64,000 bases of DNA from Streptomyces sp. 846.5. Lineage in GTDB: Bacteria > Actinomycetota > Actinomycetes > Streptomycetales > Streptomycetaceae. The stretch is from assembly GCF_004365705.1 (NCBI RefSeq), contig NZ_SOBN01000001.1, positions 744,001 to 808,000 on the forward strand, read 5' to 3'. Shown here one piece after another: positions 9,111-16,968 of the stretch (the stretch's first letter is position 1; each line of letters starts with the position of its first letter). The notes beneath the pieces were generated by a model. It saw nothing but the letters and a program-made list of their open reading frames with translations. It made no database searches and was not told the DNA's origin. The translations under genes and the position numbers were made by a program.

Positions 9111-10112
9111 ATGGAGATCCTTGCGTACGGCGTGCAGGCCGACGAGAAGCCCCTGATCGAGAAGGCCTTCGCGGGCCGCCACCCGGTGCACTGCCTGGAC
9201 GTCTTCCTCAACGCCGACACCGCCCCGCTCGCGGCCGGCCACGAGATCATCAGCACCAGCGTCAACGCCGCCCTGGACGCCACCGCGCTGCGGATCCTGG
9301 CCGCGGGCGGGACCAGGATGATCGCCCAGCGCTCCACCGGCTTCAACAACATCGACCTGCCCGTCGCCGCCGACCTCGGCCTGACCGTCGCCCGGGTCTC
9401 CTCCTACTCCCCGTACTCCGTCGCCGAGTTCGCCTGGACCCTGGCCATGGCGGTGAACCGGCGGATCACCCGGGCGGTGTCGCGGACCCGGGAGTTCGAC
9501 TTCCGCCTGGACGGCCTGATGGGCCGGGACGTCCACGGGATGACGGTGGGCGTCATCGGCACCGGCAAGATCGGCGAGTGCTTCAGCCGGATCGCCCACG
9601 GCTTCGGCACCACCCTGCTCGGCTGGGACGTCGCCGAGAACCCGGCCTGCGTCGGACTGGGCATGGAGTACACCTCGCTGGAGCGGCTGCTCACCGAGTC
9701 CGACCTGGTGAGCCTGCACGTCCCGCTGCTGCGGGACACCCACCACCTGATCGACGACAGCGCGCTGGCCCGGATGAAGCCGGACGCACTGCTGATCAAC
9801 TCCAGCCGCGGCGGCCTGATCGACACCGCCGCCCTGGTCGAGTCGCTGCGCTCGGGCCGCCTCGGCGGGGTGGGCCTGGACGTCTACGAGGAGGAGACCG
9901 GGCTGTTCTTCCTCGACCGCTCGCTGGAGGTGGTCACCGACGACACCCTGGCCCGGCTGATGACCTTCCCGCAGGTGCTGGTCACCTCGCACCAGGCCTA
10001 CTTCACCGAGACCGCGGTCTCCCAGATCATCGACGCCACACTGACCAATGTCGAGGACTTCCTGGCCGGGCGCACCAGTGAGAACACCCTGATTCCGGGG
10101 GGCGCGTCCTGA
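9111..10112 (+). CDS. D-2-hydroxyacid dehydrogenase (D-lactate dehydrogenase-like)
   Basis: A 333-residue NAD-dependent D-isomer 2-hydroxyacid dehydrogenase. Signatures: RSTGFNNIDL (substrate/hinge), VAEFAWTLAMA, the NAD motif VGVIGTGKIGECF, HVPLLRDTHHLID, INSSRGGLIDTAALVESL and the catalytic His in LVTSHQAYFT. The overall pattern (SYSPYSVAEFA, EEETGLFFLD) is that of fermentative D-lactate dehydrogenases of the LdhA type, so pyruvate reduction to D-lactate is the best guess. Start taken as MEILAYGVQADE. Confidence 0.88.
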   Translation: MEILAYGVQADEKPLIEKAFAGRHPVHCLDVFLNADTAPLAAGHEIISTSVNAALDATALRILAAGGTRMIAQRSTGFNNIDLPVAADLGLTVARVSSYSPYSVAEFAWTLAMAVNRRITRAVSRTREFDFRLDGLMGRDVHGMTVGVIGTGKIGECFSRIAHGFGTTLLGWDVAENPACVGLGMEYTSLERLLTESDLVSLHVPLLRDTHHLIDDSALARMKPDALLINSSRGGLIDTAALVESLRSGRLGGVGLDVYEEETGLFFLDRSLEVVTDDTLARLMTFPQVLVTSHQAYFTETAVSQIIDATLTNVEDFLAGRTSENTLIPGGAS

Positions 10113-10176
10113 TGACAATCGGGACAGTCCTACGCTGGTCGGGTAGACCTCAGAGCCAGGGAAAGCAGGACAGCAG

Positions 10177-11136
10177 ATGGGCGACATGCCGGGAATGCCG
10201 GGCATGGGTCATGACCTCCCGCCGCTGACCCTCGGTCGGGCGCTGGCCCTCGACCCCTCCGCGGACTGGCCGTTCGTGGTCGGCTGCGCGCTGATGCTGG
10301 GTCTGTACCTGGCCGGGGTGGTGCGGTTGCGCCGCCGCGGCGACAGCTGGCCGCTGGGCCGTACCGTCGCCTGGGTGCTGGGCACCTTCACCGTCGCCCT
10401 GGTCACCTGTACCCGGCTGGACGCCTACGGGATGCAGCTGCTGAGCGCGCACATGCTGCAGCACATGGTGCTGTCGATGCTCTCGCCGATCATCCTGCTG
10501 CTGGGCGCGCCGATCACGCTGGCACTGCGGGCCCTGCCGGCGGCCAAGGGGCGGCTGTCACCGCGCGACCTGCTGGTGTCGCTGCTGCACTCGCGCTATG
10601 TGAAGGTCGTCTCGCACCCGGCCTTCACCCTCCCGCTGTTCATCGCCAGCCTCTACGGGCTCTACTTCACCCCGCTGTTCGACTTCCTGATGCGGTCCCA
10701 GACCGGGCACACCGTGATGATGCTCCACTTCCTGGGCGTGGGGCTGCTGTTCTTCTGGCCGATCATGGGCGTCGACCCCGGCCCGCACCGCCCCGGGCAC
10801 CTGATGCGGATGCTGGAGCTCTTCATCGGCATGCCGTTCCACGCCTTCTTCGGCGTCGCCGTGATGATGGCGTCCGGGCTGATGGTGACCTCGTACGCGC
10901 ACCCGATGGCCTCGCTGCAGGTGGACCCGCTCAGCGACCAGCACCTGGCCGGCGGGCTGGCCTGGGCGTTCAGCGAGATCCCGACCTTCATCGTGCTGAT
11001 CGCGCTGACCTTCCAGTGGGCCAAGTCGGAGGAGCGGATCTCCCGGCGCAAGGACCGCACCGCGGACCGCGACGGCGACTCCGAGCTGAACGCCTACAAC
11101 GCCTACCTGGCCTCGCTGGAGCGGCGCTCGGCCTGA
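10177..11136 (+). CDS. Cytochrome c oxidase assembly protein, caa3_CtaG family
   Basis: A 319-residue polytopic membrane protein of the caa3_CtaG family, linked to copper delivery or assembly of heme-copper oxidases. About seven hydrophobic helices are visible, with the conserved motifs LLSAHMLQHMVLSMLSPIILLLGAP, MMLHFLGVGLLFFWPIMGVDP and GGLAWAFSEIPTFIVL. The extreme N-terminus is unusually rich in Met and His (MGDMPGMPGMGHD), a possible Cu(I)-binding tail. AAAGCAGGACAGCAG precedes the ATG. Its 3' end overlaps the convergent TetR gene by 34 nt. Confidence 0.88.
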   Translation: MGDMPGMPGMGHDLPPLTLGRALALDPSADWPFVVGCALMLGLYLAGVVRLRRRGDSWPLGRTVAWVLGTFTVALVTCTRLDAYGMQLLSAHMLQHMVLSMLSPIILLLGAPITLALRALPAAKGRLSPRDLLVSLLHSRYVKVVSHPAFTLPLFIASLYGLYFTPLFDFLMRSQTGHTVMMLHFLGVGLLFFWPIMGVDPGPHRPGHLMRMLELFIGMPFHAFFGVAVMMASGLMVTSYAHPMASLQVDPLSDQHLAGGLAWAFSEIPTFIVLIALTFQWAKSEERISRRKDRTADRDGDSELNAYNAYLASLERRSA

Positions 11137-11726
11137 GCGGTCATCCCGGCGAGGATGACGTCCAGGCCGACGTCGAACCCCTCGACGGTCGGGGCCTGCG
11201 GACCGCCGCGCCGGCTCTGCTGGCAGGCGGAGGAGACCGCGTGGAGCCTCATCAGGTCGACGCCGCAGGCGATGACCTGATCGGGCAGTCCGCCGGCCCG
11301 CAGCAGCGCGACCATCGCCTCGGCTGCCTCCAGTTGGCGGGGCAGCATCGGGAGGTCGGCGAGCAGCAGGGCCCTGGCGAGGTCGTTGTGGGCGGCCAGG
11401 TTGTTCCTGGACTGCCGCAGGAAGTCCCTGACCTGCTGCTGCCAGTGGTCGGCATCGGGGACGGGGAGGACCAGGTCCGCGGCGACCCGGTCCAGCACCA
11501 GTGCGACCAGCAGTTCCTTGCTCGGCACATACGCGTAGAGCGAGGCGGGCCCGGTGTTCAGCTCCTGGGCGATGCGCCGCATGCTCAGCGCGTCCAGGCC
11601 CTCGGCATCGACGATGCCGAGCGCGGTCTCCACGATGGACTCGCGGCTGAGCGAACGCCCCCGGGGAGCGCGCTGCTCCACGGCCTCCAGGAATCCCTGC
11701 CGGCTGTTTCCCGCAGCTGCCGCCAT
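11103..11726 (-). CDS. TetR-family regulator of the adjacent oxygenase/glycosylase operon
   Basis: A 207-residue regulator. The helix-turn-helix is SRESIVETALGIVDAEGLDALSMRRIAQELNTGPASLYAYVPSKELL, followed by an all-helical ligand domain of the TetR_C_1 type. The start (MAAAAGNSRQ) has GAGGAG 8 nt upstream; longer in-frame starts would run through the operator. It is divergent from the 2OG oxygenase operon, with a 15-bp palindrome between them. The ligand is unknown but could be the product handled by that operon. Confidence 0.88.
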   Translation of the reverse strand: MAAAAGNSRQGFLEAVEQRAPRGRSLSRESIVETALGIVDAEGLDALSMRRIAQELNTGPASLYAYVPSKELLVALVLDRVAADLVLPVPDADHWQQQVRDFLRQSRNNLAAHNDLARALLLADLPMLPRQLEAAEAMVALLRAGGLPDQVIACGVDLMRLHAVSSACQQSRRGGPQAPTVEGFDVGLDVILAGMTAQAERRSSEAR

Positions 11727-11779
11727 CCGGAGCTCCTCGCCGAGCGCTGATCGTTCTCCCGCCGACGAGCTTAGTGGAC

Positions 11780-11794
11780 ACGAACAGTGTTCGT
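11780..11794. promoter_or_regulatory. Palindromic operator between TetR and the 2OG-oxygenase operon
   Basis: ACGAACA-G-TGTTCGT, perfect 7-bp arms around one base, located 54 nt upstream of the TetR start and 69 nt upstream of the putative -35 element of the divergent operon. Typical size and place for a TetR operator. Confidence 0.7.
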
Positions 11795-11862
11795 CATCGA
11801 CTGCTGCTCCCGGGTCGGAAATCAGCCATCCGGGCCGAAAGGGCCGTCGACGATTTGCCCTC

Positions 11863-11893
11863 TTGACGGACCCCCGCCAACTGTTGTTAGTGT
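11863..11893 (+). promoter_or_regulatory. Putative promoter of the 2OG-oxygenase operon
   Basis: TTGACG at 11863-11868 is a good -35 element; TAGTGT at 11888-11893 resembles the actinomycete -10 consensus with a 19-nt spacer (or TTAGTG with 18). The start codon is 72 nt further on. Assignment from motif only. Confidence 0.45.
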
Positions 11894-11965
11894 GGGCAGC
11901 GAACGGAACGACCGGAGGTACCTCCCAATCGCCTGCGATCCGCTCCGACGCATGGGGGAACATTC

Positions 11966-12652
11966 TTGGCAACGACGACAGGTGACAGGCAGAAAGCGCC
12001 GGTCAGCGGTGCGGCAAAGCTGCTCAACCTCTTTGCCACTCCTGTCGCCAAAATCCCGTGCCCTTTCGCGGACGAGATAAACGATGAGTTGTCCGCTTCG
12101 GTACTGGATCGGATGAGAACGGGAGTCAAGGAGCTCTCCTTCAAGTCCGAGACGATCGGCAATCTGACCGACTGGGACGATCCGGAGGCCGACCGGCTGA
12201 CCTCCTGGGTCCTGAGCATGGCGCGCACGTTCGTGGAGACGGTCCGGCGCGAGCCGCTGCACCAGGCCGTGGGGGCGGCCTCCCCCGAAGATGTCCGCCT
12301 CGCTGTGCTTCGCAGTTGGGCCAGCGTCTACCGAGGGGGCGACCACCATGCCGGACACTTCCACCCCAACACGGCGATCTCTGCCGTCTACTATGTCGCG
12401 TCAGCCGGCCCCTGCGATCTGGAGCTGACCGATCCGCGCGCCAACGTGGAATTCTTCGACCCCGGCATCACTTTCGCCGGCGAAGGCCAGACCGTCCGCA
12501 TGCGGTGCGGCCCCGGAATTCTGCTGCTTTTTCCGGGCTGGCTGAAGCACGCGGTGCCGTCCTATGAAGGATCAGGCGTCAGGATCTCGATCGCCTGGAA
12601 CCTGGCGTATTCCTTCGGTGCCAATGTGGCATTGCAGCCCGCCGGCGGCTGA
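11966..12652 (+). CDS. 2OG-Fe(II) oxygenase, TIGR02466-like
   Basis: A 228-residue double-stranded beta-helix oxygenase, best matched to the TIGR02466 / 2OG-FeII_Oxy_5 family. The first iron-binding region is GGDHHAGHFHPNTAISAVYYV (His131/His133), the distal iron His195 is in WLKHAVPSYEG and Arg206 in VRISIAWN would hold 2-oxoglutarate. Substrates of this family are mostly unknown. The only suitable start is TTG at 11966, after GGGGGAAC. First gene of a five-gene unit with a propeller protein, an unknown protein, a DNA glycosylase and an exporter. Confidence 0.82.
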   Translation: MATTTGDRQKAPVSGAAKLLNLFATPVAKIPCPFADEINDELSASVLDRMRTGVKELSFKSETIGNLTDWDDPEADRLTSWVLSMARTFVETVRREPLHQAVGAASPEDVRLAVLRSWASVYRGGDHHAGHFHPNTAISAVYYVASAGPCDLELTDPRANVEFFDPGITFAGEGQTVRMRCGPGILLLFPGWLKHAVPSYEGSGVRISIAWNLAYSFGANVALQPAGG

Positions 12653-12676
12653 GAAGCGCGCTGCAAACCCGCACAC

Positions 12677-12702
12677 GGGCGCCGTTTTCTCATTCGGCGC
12701 CC
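12677..12702 (+). other. Intercistronic hairpin inside the operon
   Basis: GGGCGCCG / CGGCGCCC 8-bp stem, 10-nt T-rich loop, between the oxygenase and propeller genes. A smaller AACAC-AAG-GTGTT stem follows at 12703-12715. Could be an attenuator, an RNase stop that raises oxygenase mRNA, or a terminator. Confidence 0.6.
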
Positions 12703-12744
12703 AACACAAGGTGTTCATCCGATTTCGCTATGAGGAGTACGTTC

Positions 12745-13812
12745 ATGGCCATCGAAATCTACTCGACAGACACCGACTCCGGACAGATCACCGTCGTTCG
12801 CAAGGAAGCGGACAGCTACGAGCACATCACCTCCATCCCGGTCGGCAACGCACCGCGCGGTGGCGTCAAGTTCACCCGCGACGGACGCGGCTTCGTCTCG
12901 AACACCTCCACGAACTCGGTCTCCGAGATCGACGCCCTGACACACCGTGAGGTGGCCCGCATCACCGTGGGTTCCGGCCCGCGAGGGCTCGGCATCCTGC
13001 CCGGCGACCGCTACATGCTGGTCTCCAACTCGGGCTCGAACACGGTGTCCGTGGTCGACCTGGAGTCGCGGGAGGAACTGACGCAGGTCGCCGTCGGCCG
13101 GGACCCGCGCCACATGGCCGTCGTCGGCGACGCGGCCTACATCTCCATCTGGGGCTCCGGCTACATCTCCAAGGTGGACATCTCGGGTCTCCGCAACGGG
13201 GACATCAGCAATGTGCGCGAGATCGCGCGCATCCGCATCCAGGAGAACTCGCACCCGTACAGCCTGAATGTGGACCGGAGCGGCCGGTACGCGCTGGTCG
13301 CCTGCAACTCGGTCGACTACGTGCCCGTCATCGACCTCACCACCGACAAGGTGGTGCAGCGGGTCCCGGTCACCAGCCAGGGCGGCCGCGCCGTCGCCTT
13401 CTCGCCCGACAACGCCTACGCGCTGGTCACCCTGGAGCGCGAGTCGGTGATCGCCGTCATCGACATGGAGACCTTCCAGGTCACCCGGTACCTGCCGACC
13501 GGGCCGTCGCCCCGGGGCATCGCCGTGGACGAGAGCGACTTCACGGTGTACTCGTCGGCGTTCGCCCGCGGCGCGGTCATGCACGCCGGCCAGCCGGGGA
13601 GCATGCCGCACGCCATCACCGTGGTCCGGCTGGAGGACGTGGACCTCAGCGTCGGCGACGACACCGCCGGCCACCAGCCGGTCTTCACCGACATCCCGGT
13701 CGGGTTCGGCCCCTGCAGCGTCTCGCTGTTCGACACCGACCGCGTCAGCCTCGACAACGTGAACCTCAGCGCCGAGCAGATCGCGGACAGTTCGGTGGGC
13801 TCGGCAGGCTGA
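12745..13812 (+). CDS. YncE-like seven-bladed beta-propeller protein, cytosolic
   Basis: A 355-residue protein built of repeated 40-45-residue blades of the YncE/YVTN type, e.g. VSNSGSNTVSVVDLESREELTQVAVG, FVSNTSTNSVSEIDALTHREVARITVG and ALVTLERESVIAVIDMETFQVTRYLPTG. Most YncE proteins are exported, but this one starts MAIEIYSTDTDSG with no signal peptide, so it should stay inside the cell. It may act as a scaffold or a lactonase-like enzyme; no catalytic residues can be assigned. ATG at 12745 has GAGGAG upstream. Flanked on both sides by strong hairpins. Confidence 0.8.
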   Translation: MAIEIYSTDTDSGQITVVRKEADSYEHITSIPVGNAPRGGVKFTRDGRGFVSNTSTNSVSEIDALTHREVARITVGSGPRGLGILPGDRYMLVSNSGSNTVSVVDLESREELTQVAVGRDPRHMAVVGDAAYISIWGSGYISKVDISGLRNGDISNVREIARIRIQENSHPYSLNVDRSGRYALVACNSVDYVPVIDLTTDKVVQRVPVTSQGGRAVAFSPDNAYALVTLERESVIAVIDMETFQVTRYLPTGPSPRGIAVDESDFTVYSSAFARGAVMHAGQPGSMPHAITVVRLEDVDLSVGDDTAGHQPVFTDIPVGFGPCSVSLFDTDRVSLDNVNLSAEQIADSSVGSAG

Positions 13813-13831
13813 GCCCGAGGTCGGCAACGGC

Positions 13832-13867
13832 CGTACGTCGCCGGCGAGGGATCGCCGGCGACGTACG
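13832..13867 (+). other. Very stable intercistronic hairpin
   Basis: A perfect 16-bp stem (CGTACGTCGCCGGCGA and its complement) with a GGGA loop, 19 nt after the propeller stop codon and 40 nt before the next start. It would act as a terminator or as a 3' mRNA stabiliser, so genes downstream may be expressed less or from their own promoter. Confidence 0.75.
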
Positions 13868-13907
13868 CATGGGAGAGGTACGCAGGGGAAGGGTGAAGAA
13901 GCTCGAC

Positions 13908-14540
13908 ATGAAGTTCCAACGCATCCACCCGTGGGCGCTGACGCCCACGAGGAAGACCGTGGACACCGAGGCGGCCAAGGAACGCGAACGCCTCTACCGC
14001 GACAACTTCATGCACCTGCGCGCCGCCCGTCAGCCCGAGTTCTGCGCACCGTGGGTGCTCGGCCAACGGATCGGCTGGCGGATCCTCAGCCCCATCGACG
14101 TCACCCTGACCCCGCTGCCGCAGGTGGAGATCTCCGCGGACGACACCGAGGCCTCGGCCGCCTCCGTGGGCAAGCAGGAGGTCTGGCTGCGCAGCGGCAC
14201 CGCGTTGGCGATGGACCGCCCTCCCTGGCTGCACCTGTACCAGTTCCGTGAGGGCGACGGATGGGGCAACATGTTCGTGCCCAACGGACAGGGCACGGTC
14301 GAGTGGCGTCTGGGCTGGATGCCGGACGACTTTCAACCGCTGTCCGTTATGGTCTTCCCCAGCGAGGAACTGCCCGAGCTGGGCGTCGCCGTCGGTGTGC
14401 TCACCTCGGCGTCCCTGGGGCGGATGCAGTCGACCGGCTTCAGCATCGCGGTCAGCCCGCGCACCGACGTCCAGGTCCGCAGGGGGCAGGAGATCGCCAG
14501 AATGGTCCTTGTCGGCCCCGAATCCCTGCGGGACTCGTGA
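13908..14540 (+). CDS. Protein of unknown function (possibly DUF6065-like)
   Basis: A 210-residue soluble protein with no known catalytic motif. The segment FCAPWVLGQRIGWRILSPIDVTLTPL, followed by a polar strand and later WGNMFVPNGQGTVEWRLGWMPDD and LGRMQSTGFSIAVSPRTDVQVRRGQEIARMV, resembles what I remember of the uncharacterised DUF6065 family (retained GW-x-I-L-x-P); this is not certain. Starts at ATG 13908; GTG 13893 is possible. It overlaps the following glycosylase gene by 4 nt (GTGA), showing translational coupling. Confidence 0.6.
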   Translation: MKFQRIHPWALTPTRKTVDTEAAKERERLYRDNFMHLRAARQPEFCAPWVLGQRIGWRILSPIDVTLTPLPQVEISADDTEASAASVGKQEVWLRSGTALAMDRPPWLHLYQFREGDGWGNMFVPNGQGTVEWRLGWMPDDFQPLSVMVFPSEELPELGVAVGVLTSASLGRMQSTGFSIAVSPRTDVQVRRGQEIARMVLVGPESLRDS

Positions 14541-15646
14541 CCGTGCAACTCACGCCCGACGAAGCACGGTTGATCGCGGTCGCCGCACAGGGACTGCACC
14601 TCGTCGACCCGCCCGCCCGGACCTCCGCCGCGGTGCTCGGCCGACTGGGATGCGTCCAGATCGACTCGGTGTCCGCCGTGCGACGCTCCCATGAGCTCGT
14701 CCTGCTGAGCCGCGGTGTGCAGGTGGCCGAGGTGCAGCGGCTCGGGACCGCCGCCGGCCCCGGAGGCTCCTTTGAGGGAATGGGGCATGCGCTCTCGCTC
14801 ATGCCTCTCGACTTGTGGCCGGCGTTCGGGTTCCGGCGCCGCCGCATCCTTCAACTCGGATGGCGCGGCCCGACGGTGGACATGGCCGCGGTCGAGGAGG
14901 CCCGGGCCCGCCTGGAGGCCACCGGGCGCGTGCGCCTGCGGGACTTCGGCGGCAGCACCGGCACCGGGTGGGAGCGCGACTCCGCGCATCGATGGGCTCT
15001 GGAGTGGCTGGCGGCCACCGGCGCGGCCGTGTGCGCCGAACGGGACGGCTGGGAACGCGTGTACAGCCTTCCCCGGCTCGTCATTCCGGAGACACTGCGC
15101 TCCGCGGAACTGTCGGACGACGCATGCATCCGGGAACTGTGCCGCCGGGCCGTCGACGCCCTGGGCGTGGCCACGACCAAGGATGTCGCCGACTACTTCC
15201 GGCTCCGTCCGGTCGAGGCACGGACTGCCCTGGAGGCCCTCGGGCTGGAGCGCGGCACGGTATCGGGCTGGCGGGAGCCCGTCTGGCTGTCGCCGCACGC
15301 CGATCCGGCCGAGAAGATCGACGAGGAGACGGTGACGCCGCTGTCGCCGTTCGACTCGCTGGTCTGGACGCGGGACCGGCTCCTGCGTCTGTTCGGCAAG
15401 GACTACCGGCTGGAGGCGTACAAGCCAGCCGCGAAGCGTACGTTCGGGTACTTCAGCCTTCCGGTCCTGCGCGGCTGCGACATCGTCGGACGCGTCGCGC
15501 TGCGTCGTCGCCGGCAGACACTCGTCGTCGAGAACACCGAACTGGACGACGGCCTCGCTCGGTCCACCATCGAGCGGGCCGTCGACACCGTCGCCGACTG
15601 GACCTCCTGCGGCACCGTCACCTACGAAGAGGATCCCCGTGGTTGA
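14537..15646 (+). CDS. Winged-helix DNA glycosylase of the YcaQ/AlkX (HTH_42) family
   Basis: A 369-residue protein of the HTH_42 family whose studied members unhook DNA interstrand crosslinks or bulky alkyl adducts: AlkX/YcaQ of E. coli and AlkZ, which protects Streptomyces sahachiroi from azinomycin B. The catalytic loop is Q41-I42-D43 within CVQIDSVSAVRRSHELVLLSR. QxD is the AlkX-type motif; AlkZ has QxQ. The family C-terminal blocks SPFDSLVWTRDRLLRLFG and AYKPAAKRTFGYFSLPVL are intact. GTG start overlaps the previous stop; the MFS gene overlaps its end by 8 nt. Such a repair gene beside an exporter suggests self-resistance. Confidence 0.85.
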   Translation: MTVQLTPDEARLIAVAAQGLHLVDPPARTSAAVLGRLGCVQIDSVSAVRRSHELVLLSRGVQVAEVQRLGTAAGPGGSFEGMGHALSLMPLDLWPAFGFRRRRILQLGWRGPTVDMAAVEEARARLEATGRVRLRDFGGSTGTGWERDSAHRWALEWLAATGAAVCAERDGWERVYSLPRLVIPETLRSAELSDDACIRELCRRAVDALGVATTKDVADYFRLRPVEARTALEALGLERGTVSGWREPVWLSPHADPAEKIDEETVTPLSPFDSLVWTRDRLLRLFGKDYRLEAYKPAAKRTFGYFSLPVLRGCDIVGRVALRRRRQTLVVENTELDDGLARSTIERAVDTVADWTSCGTVTYEEDPRG

Positions 15647-16925
15647 GCAACCGGCGCCGCCGACCTACCGGGCCCTGCTGGCCGACCGGCGCATCTCCTC
15701 GATCATCGCCGCGGTCACCATCGGTCGGCTCGCTGCGGGCATGGTCCCCTTCGGCATGATCGCCGTCTTCACCAGTGAGCACCGACTCGGCTGGGCCGGG
15801 GCCGCGTTCGCGGCCTTCCTGATCGGTGCGGCACTCTCCGGCCCCTACAAGGGCGCACTGATCGACCGGTTCGGCGCGCTCCGCCTGCTGCTGCCGATGG
15901 CATCCGCCTTCGCCGCTGCGGCCTCCGCAGCGGCTCTGCTGGCACGGAGCGGACAGATGGTCCTCTATCCCGTCGCCCTGGTACTGACCGCCGCCTCGGC
16001 GGCGGTGGCCCCTCCGAACAGCGCCACCCTGCGCACCGTCTGGACGGCGATCGCGCGGAACGACGCCGAGAACACCCGGCTGCACTCACTGGACTCGGTC
16101 GTGGAGGAAGCCACCTTCGTCGTGGCACCCCTGCTCACCTCCGGCATCTGGCTGCTCGTCGGCGCCGTCTGGGCAGTCGTGACCGGCGGCCTGTGCGCGC
16201 TGGTCGGCACGCTGTGGTTCAGCCGGACGATCCATCTGACCGGCGCCGACGGCGTGCTGCACGGCACCTCTCGAAGCGGAGTCAACACCGAGGCGAAGGA
16301 CGAGGACAAGCGCCCCCGCGGCGTGCTGCTGTCGCGCAACGGGCTCGCCGTACTCGCCCCCATGGCCGCGCTCGGGCTGGCCATGGGGGCGCTGAGCGTG
16401 GGCTATCCGGCCTGGGCACTCGCGCATGCCCATGTCCAGCTGGCCGGTGTGCTGATGGCGCTCGACTCGGTCGGCGGGATCGTGGCCGGACTCGTGTACG
16501 GCCGTCTGCCCGGCGAACAGCCACAGCTCTGGCGACGCTACTTCGGCGCCGTCCTCATCCTGGTGGCAGGCGTCGTCCTGGTGGCAGTCAGCACCGACCT
16601 CCCGCTGGTGATGCTGGCCAGCCTGCTCGTCGGCGCCTCGCTCACCCCCATGTACATCATCGCCTTCGTCCTGGTCGGAGCGGCCTTCCCCAAGGACCGG
16701 CACACCATGGTCAACGCGGCCATCGGCTCGGCGTACAACCTCGGCTCCGGCTGCGCCGCCCTGGCTGCCGGAGCGCTGCTGGCCGGCTGGCAGCTGACCG
16801 GGACCCTGCTGCTGGCGGCTGTGCTGGCCCTGCTCCTCGGCTTCGCCGCTCTGCTGGGCCGGGCGATGCCGCACCCGGCGGACACCGCCGCGGCCCGGCC
16901 CGCGGTCGAGGCCGAGATGCTGTGA
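15639..16925 (+). CDS. MFS transporter, 12-TM
   Basis: A 428-residue major facilitator protein with about twelve hydrophobic helices and a charged cytoplasmic loop in the middle (around NTEAKDEDKRPRG). It resembles actinobacterial drug-efflux members. GTG start overlaps the glycosylase stop codon by 8 nt, so the two are co-translated. A strong bidirectional terminator follows 5 nt after its stop, making it the last gene of the unit. Exporting the compound against which the glycosylase protects is the natural inference. Confidence 0.85.
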   Translation: MVEQPAPPTYRALLADRRISSIIAAVTIGRLAAGMVPFGMIAVFTSEHRLGWAGAAFAAFLIGAALSGPYKGALIDRFGALRLLLPMASAFAAAASAAALLARSGQMVLYPVALVLTAASAAVAPPNSATLRTVWTAIARNDAENTRLHSLDSVVEEATFVVAPLLTSGIWLLVGAVWAVVTGGLCALVGTLWFSRTIHLTGADGVLHGTSRSGVNTEAKDEDKRPRGVLLSRNGLAVLAPMAALGLAMGALSVGYPAWALAHAHVQLAGVLMALDSVGGIVAGLVYGRLPGEQPQLWRRYFGAVLILVAGVVLVAVSTDLPLVMLASLLVGASLTPMYIIAFVLVGAAFPKDRHTMVNAAIGSAYNLGSGCAALAAGALLAGWQLTGTLLLAAVLALLLGFAALLGRAMPHPADTAAARPAVEAEML

Positions 16926-16930
16926 CCGCG

Positions 16931-16959
16931 GGCCCCCTCGGGCTCGGCCCGAGGGGGCC
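16931..16959. terminator. Strong bidirectional terminator
   Basis: GGCCCCCTCGGGC-TCG-GCCCGAGGGGGCC, a perfect 13-bp stem between the convergent MFS and acid phosphatase genes. Confidence 0.85.
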
Positions 16960-16968
16960 GAGGGGGCG

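Noticed and set aside
11787-12080. Small 97-residue frame in the TetR/2OG intergenic region, considered as a precursor peptide
   Set aside because: It has no ribosome binding site, no leader/core pattern and overlaps the oxygenase gene.
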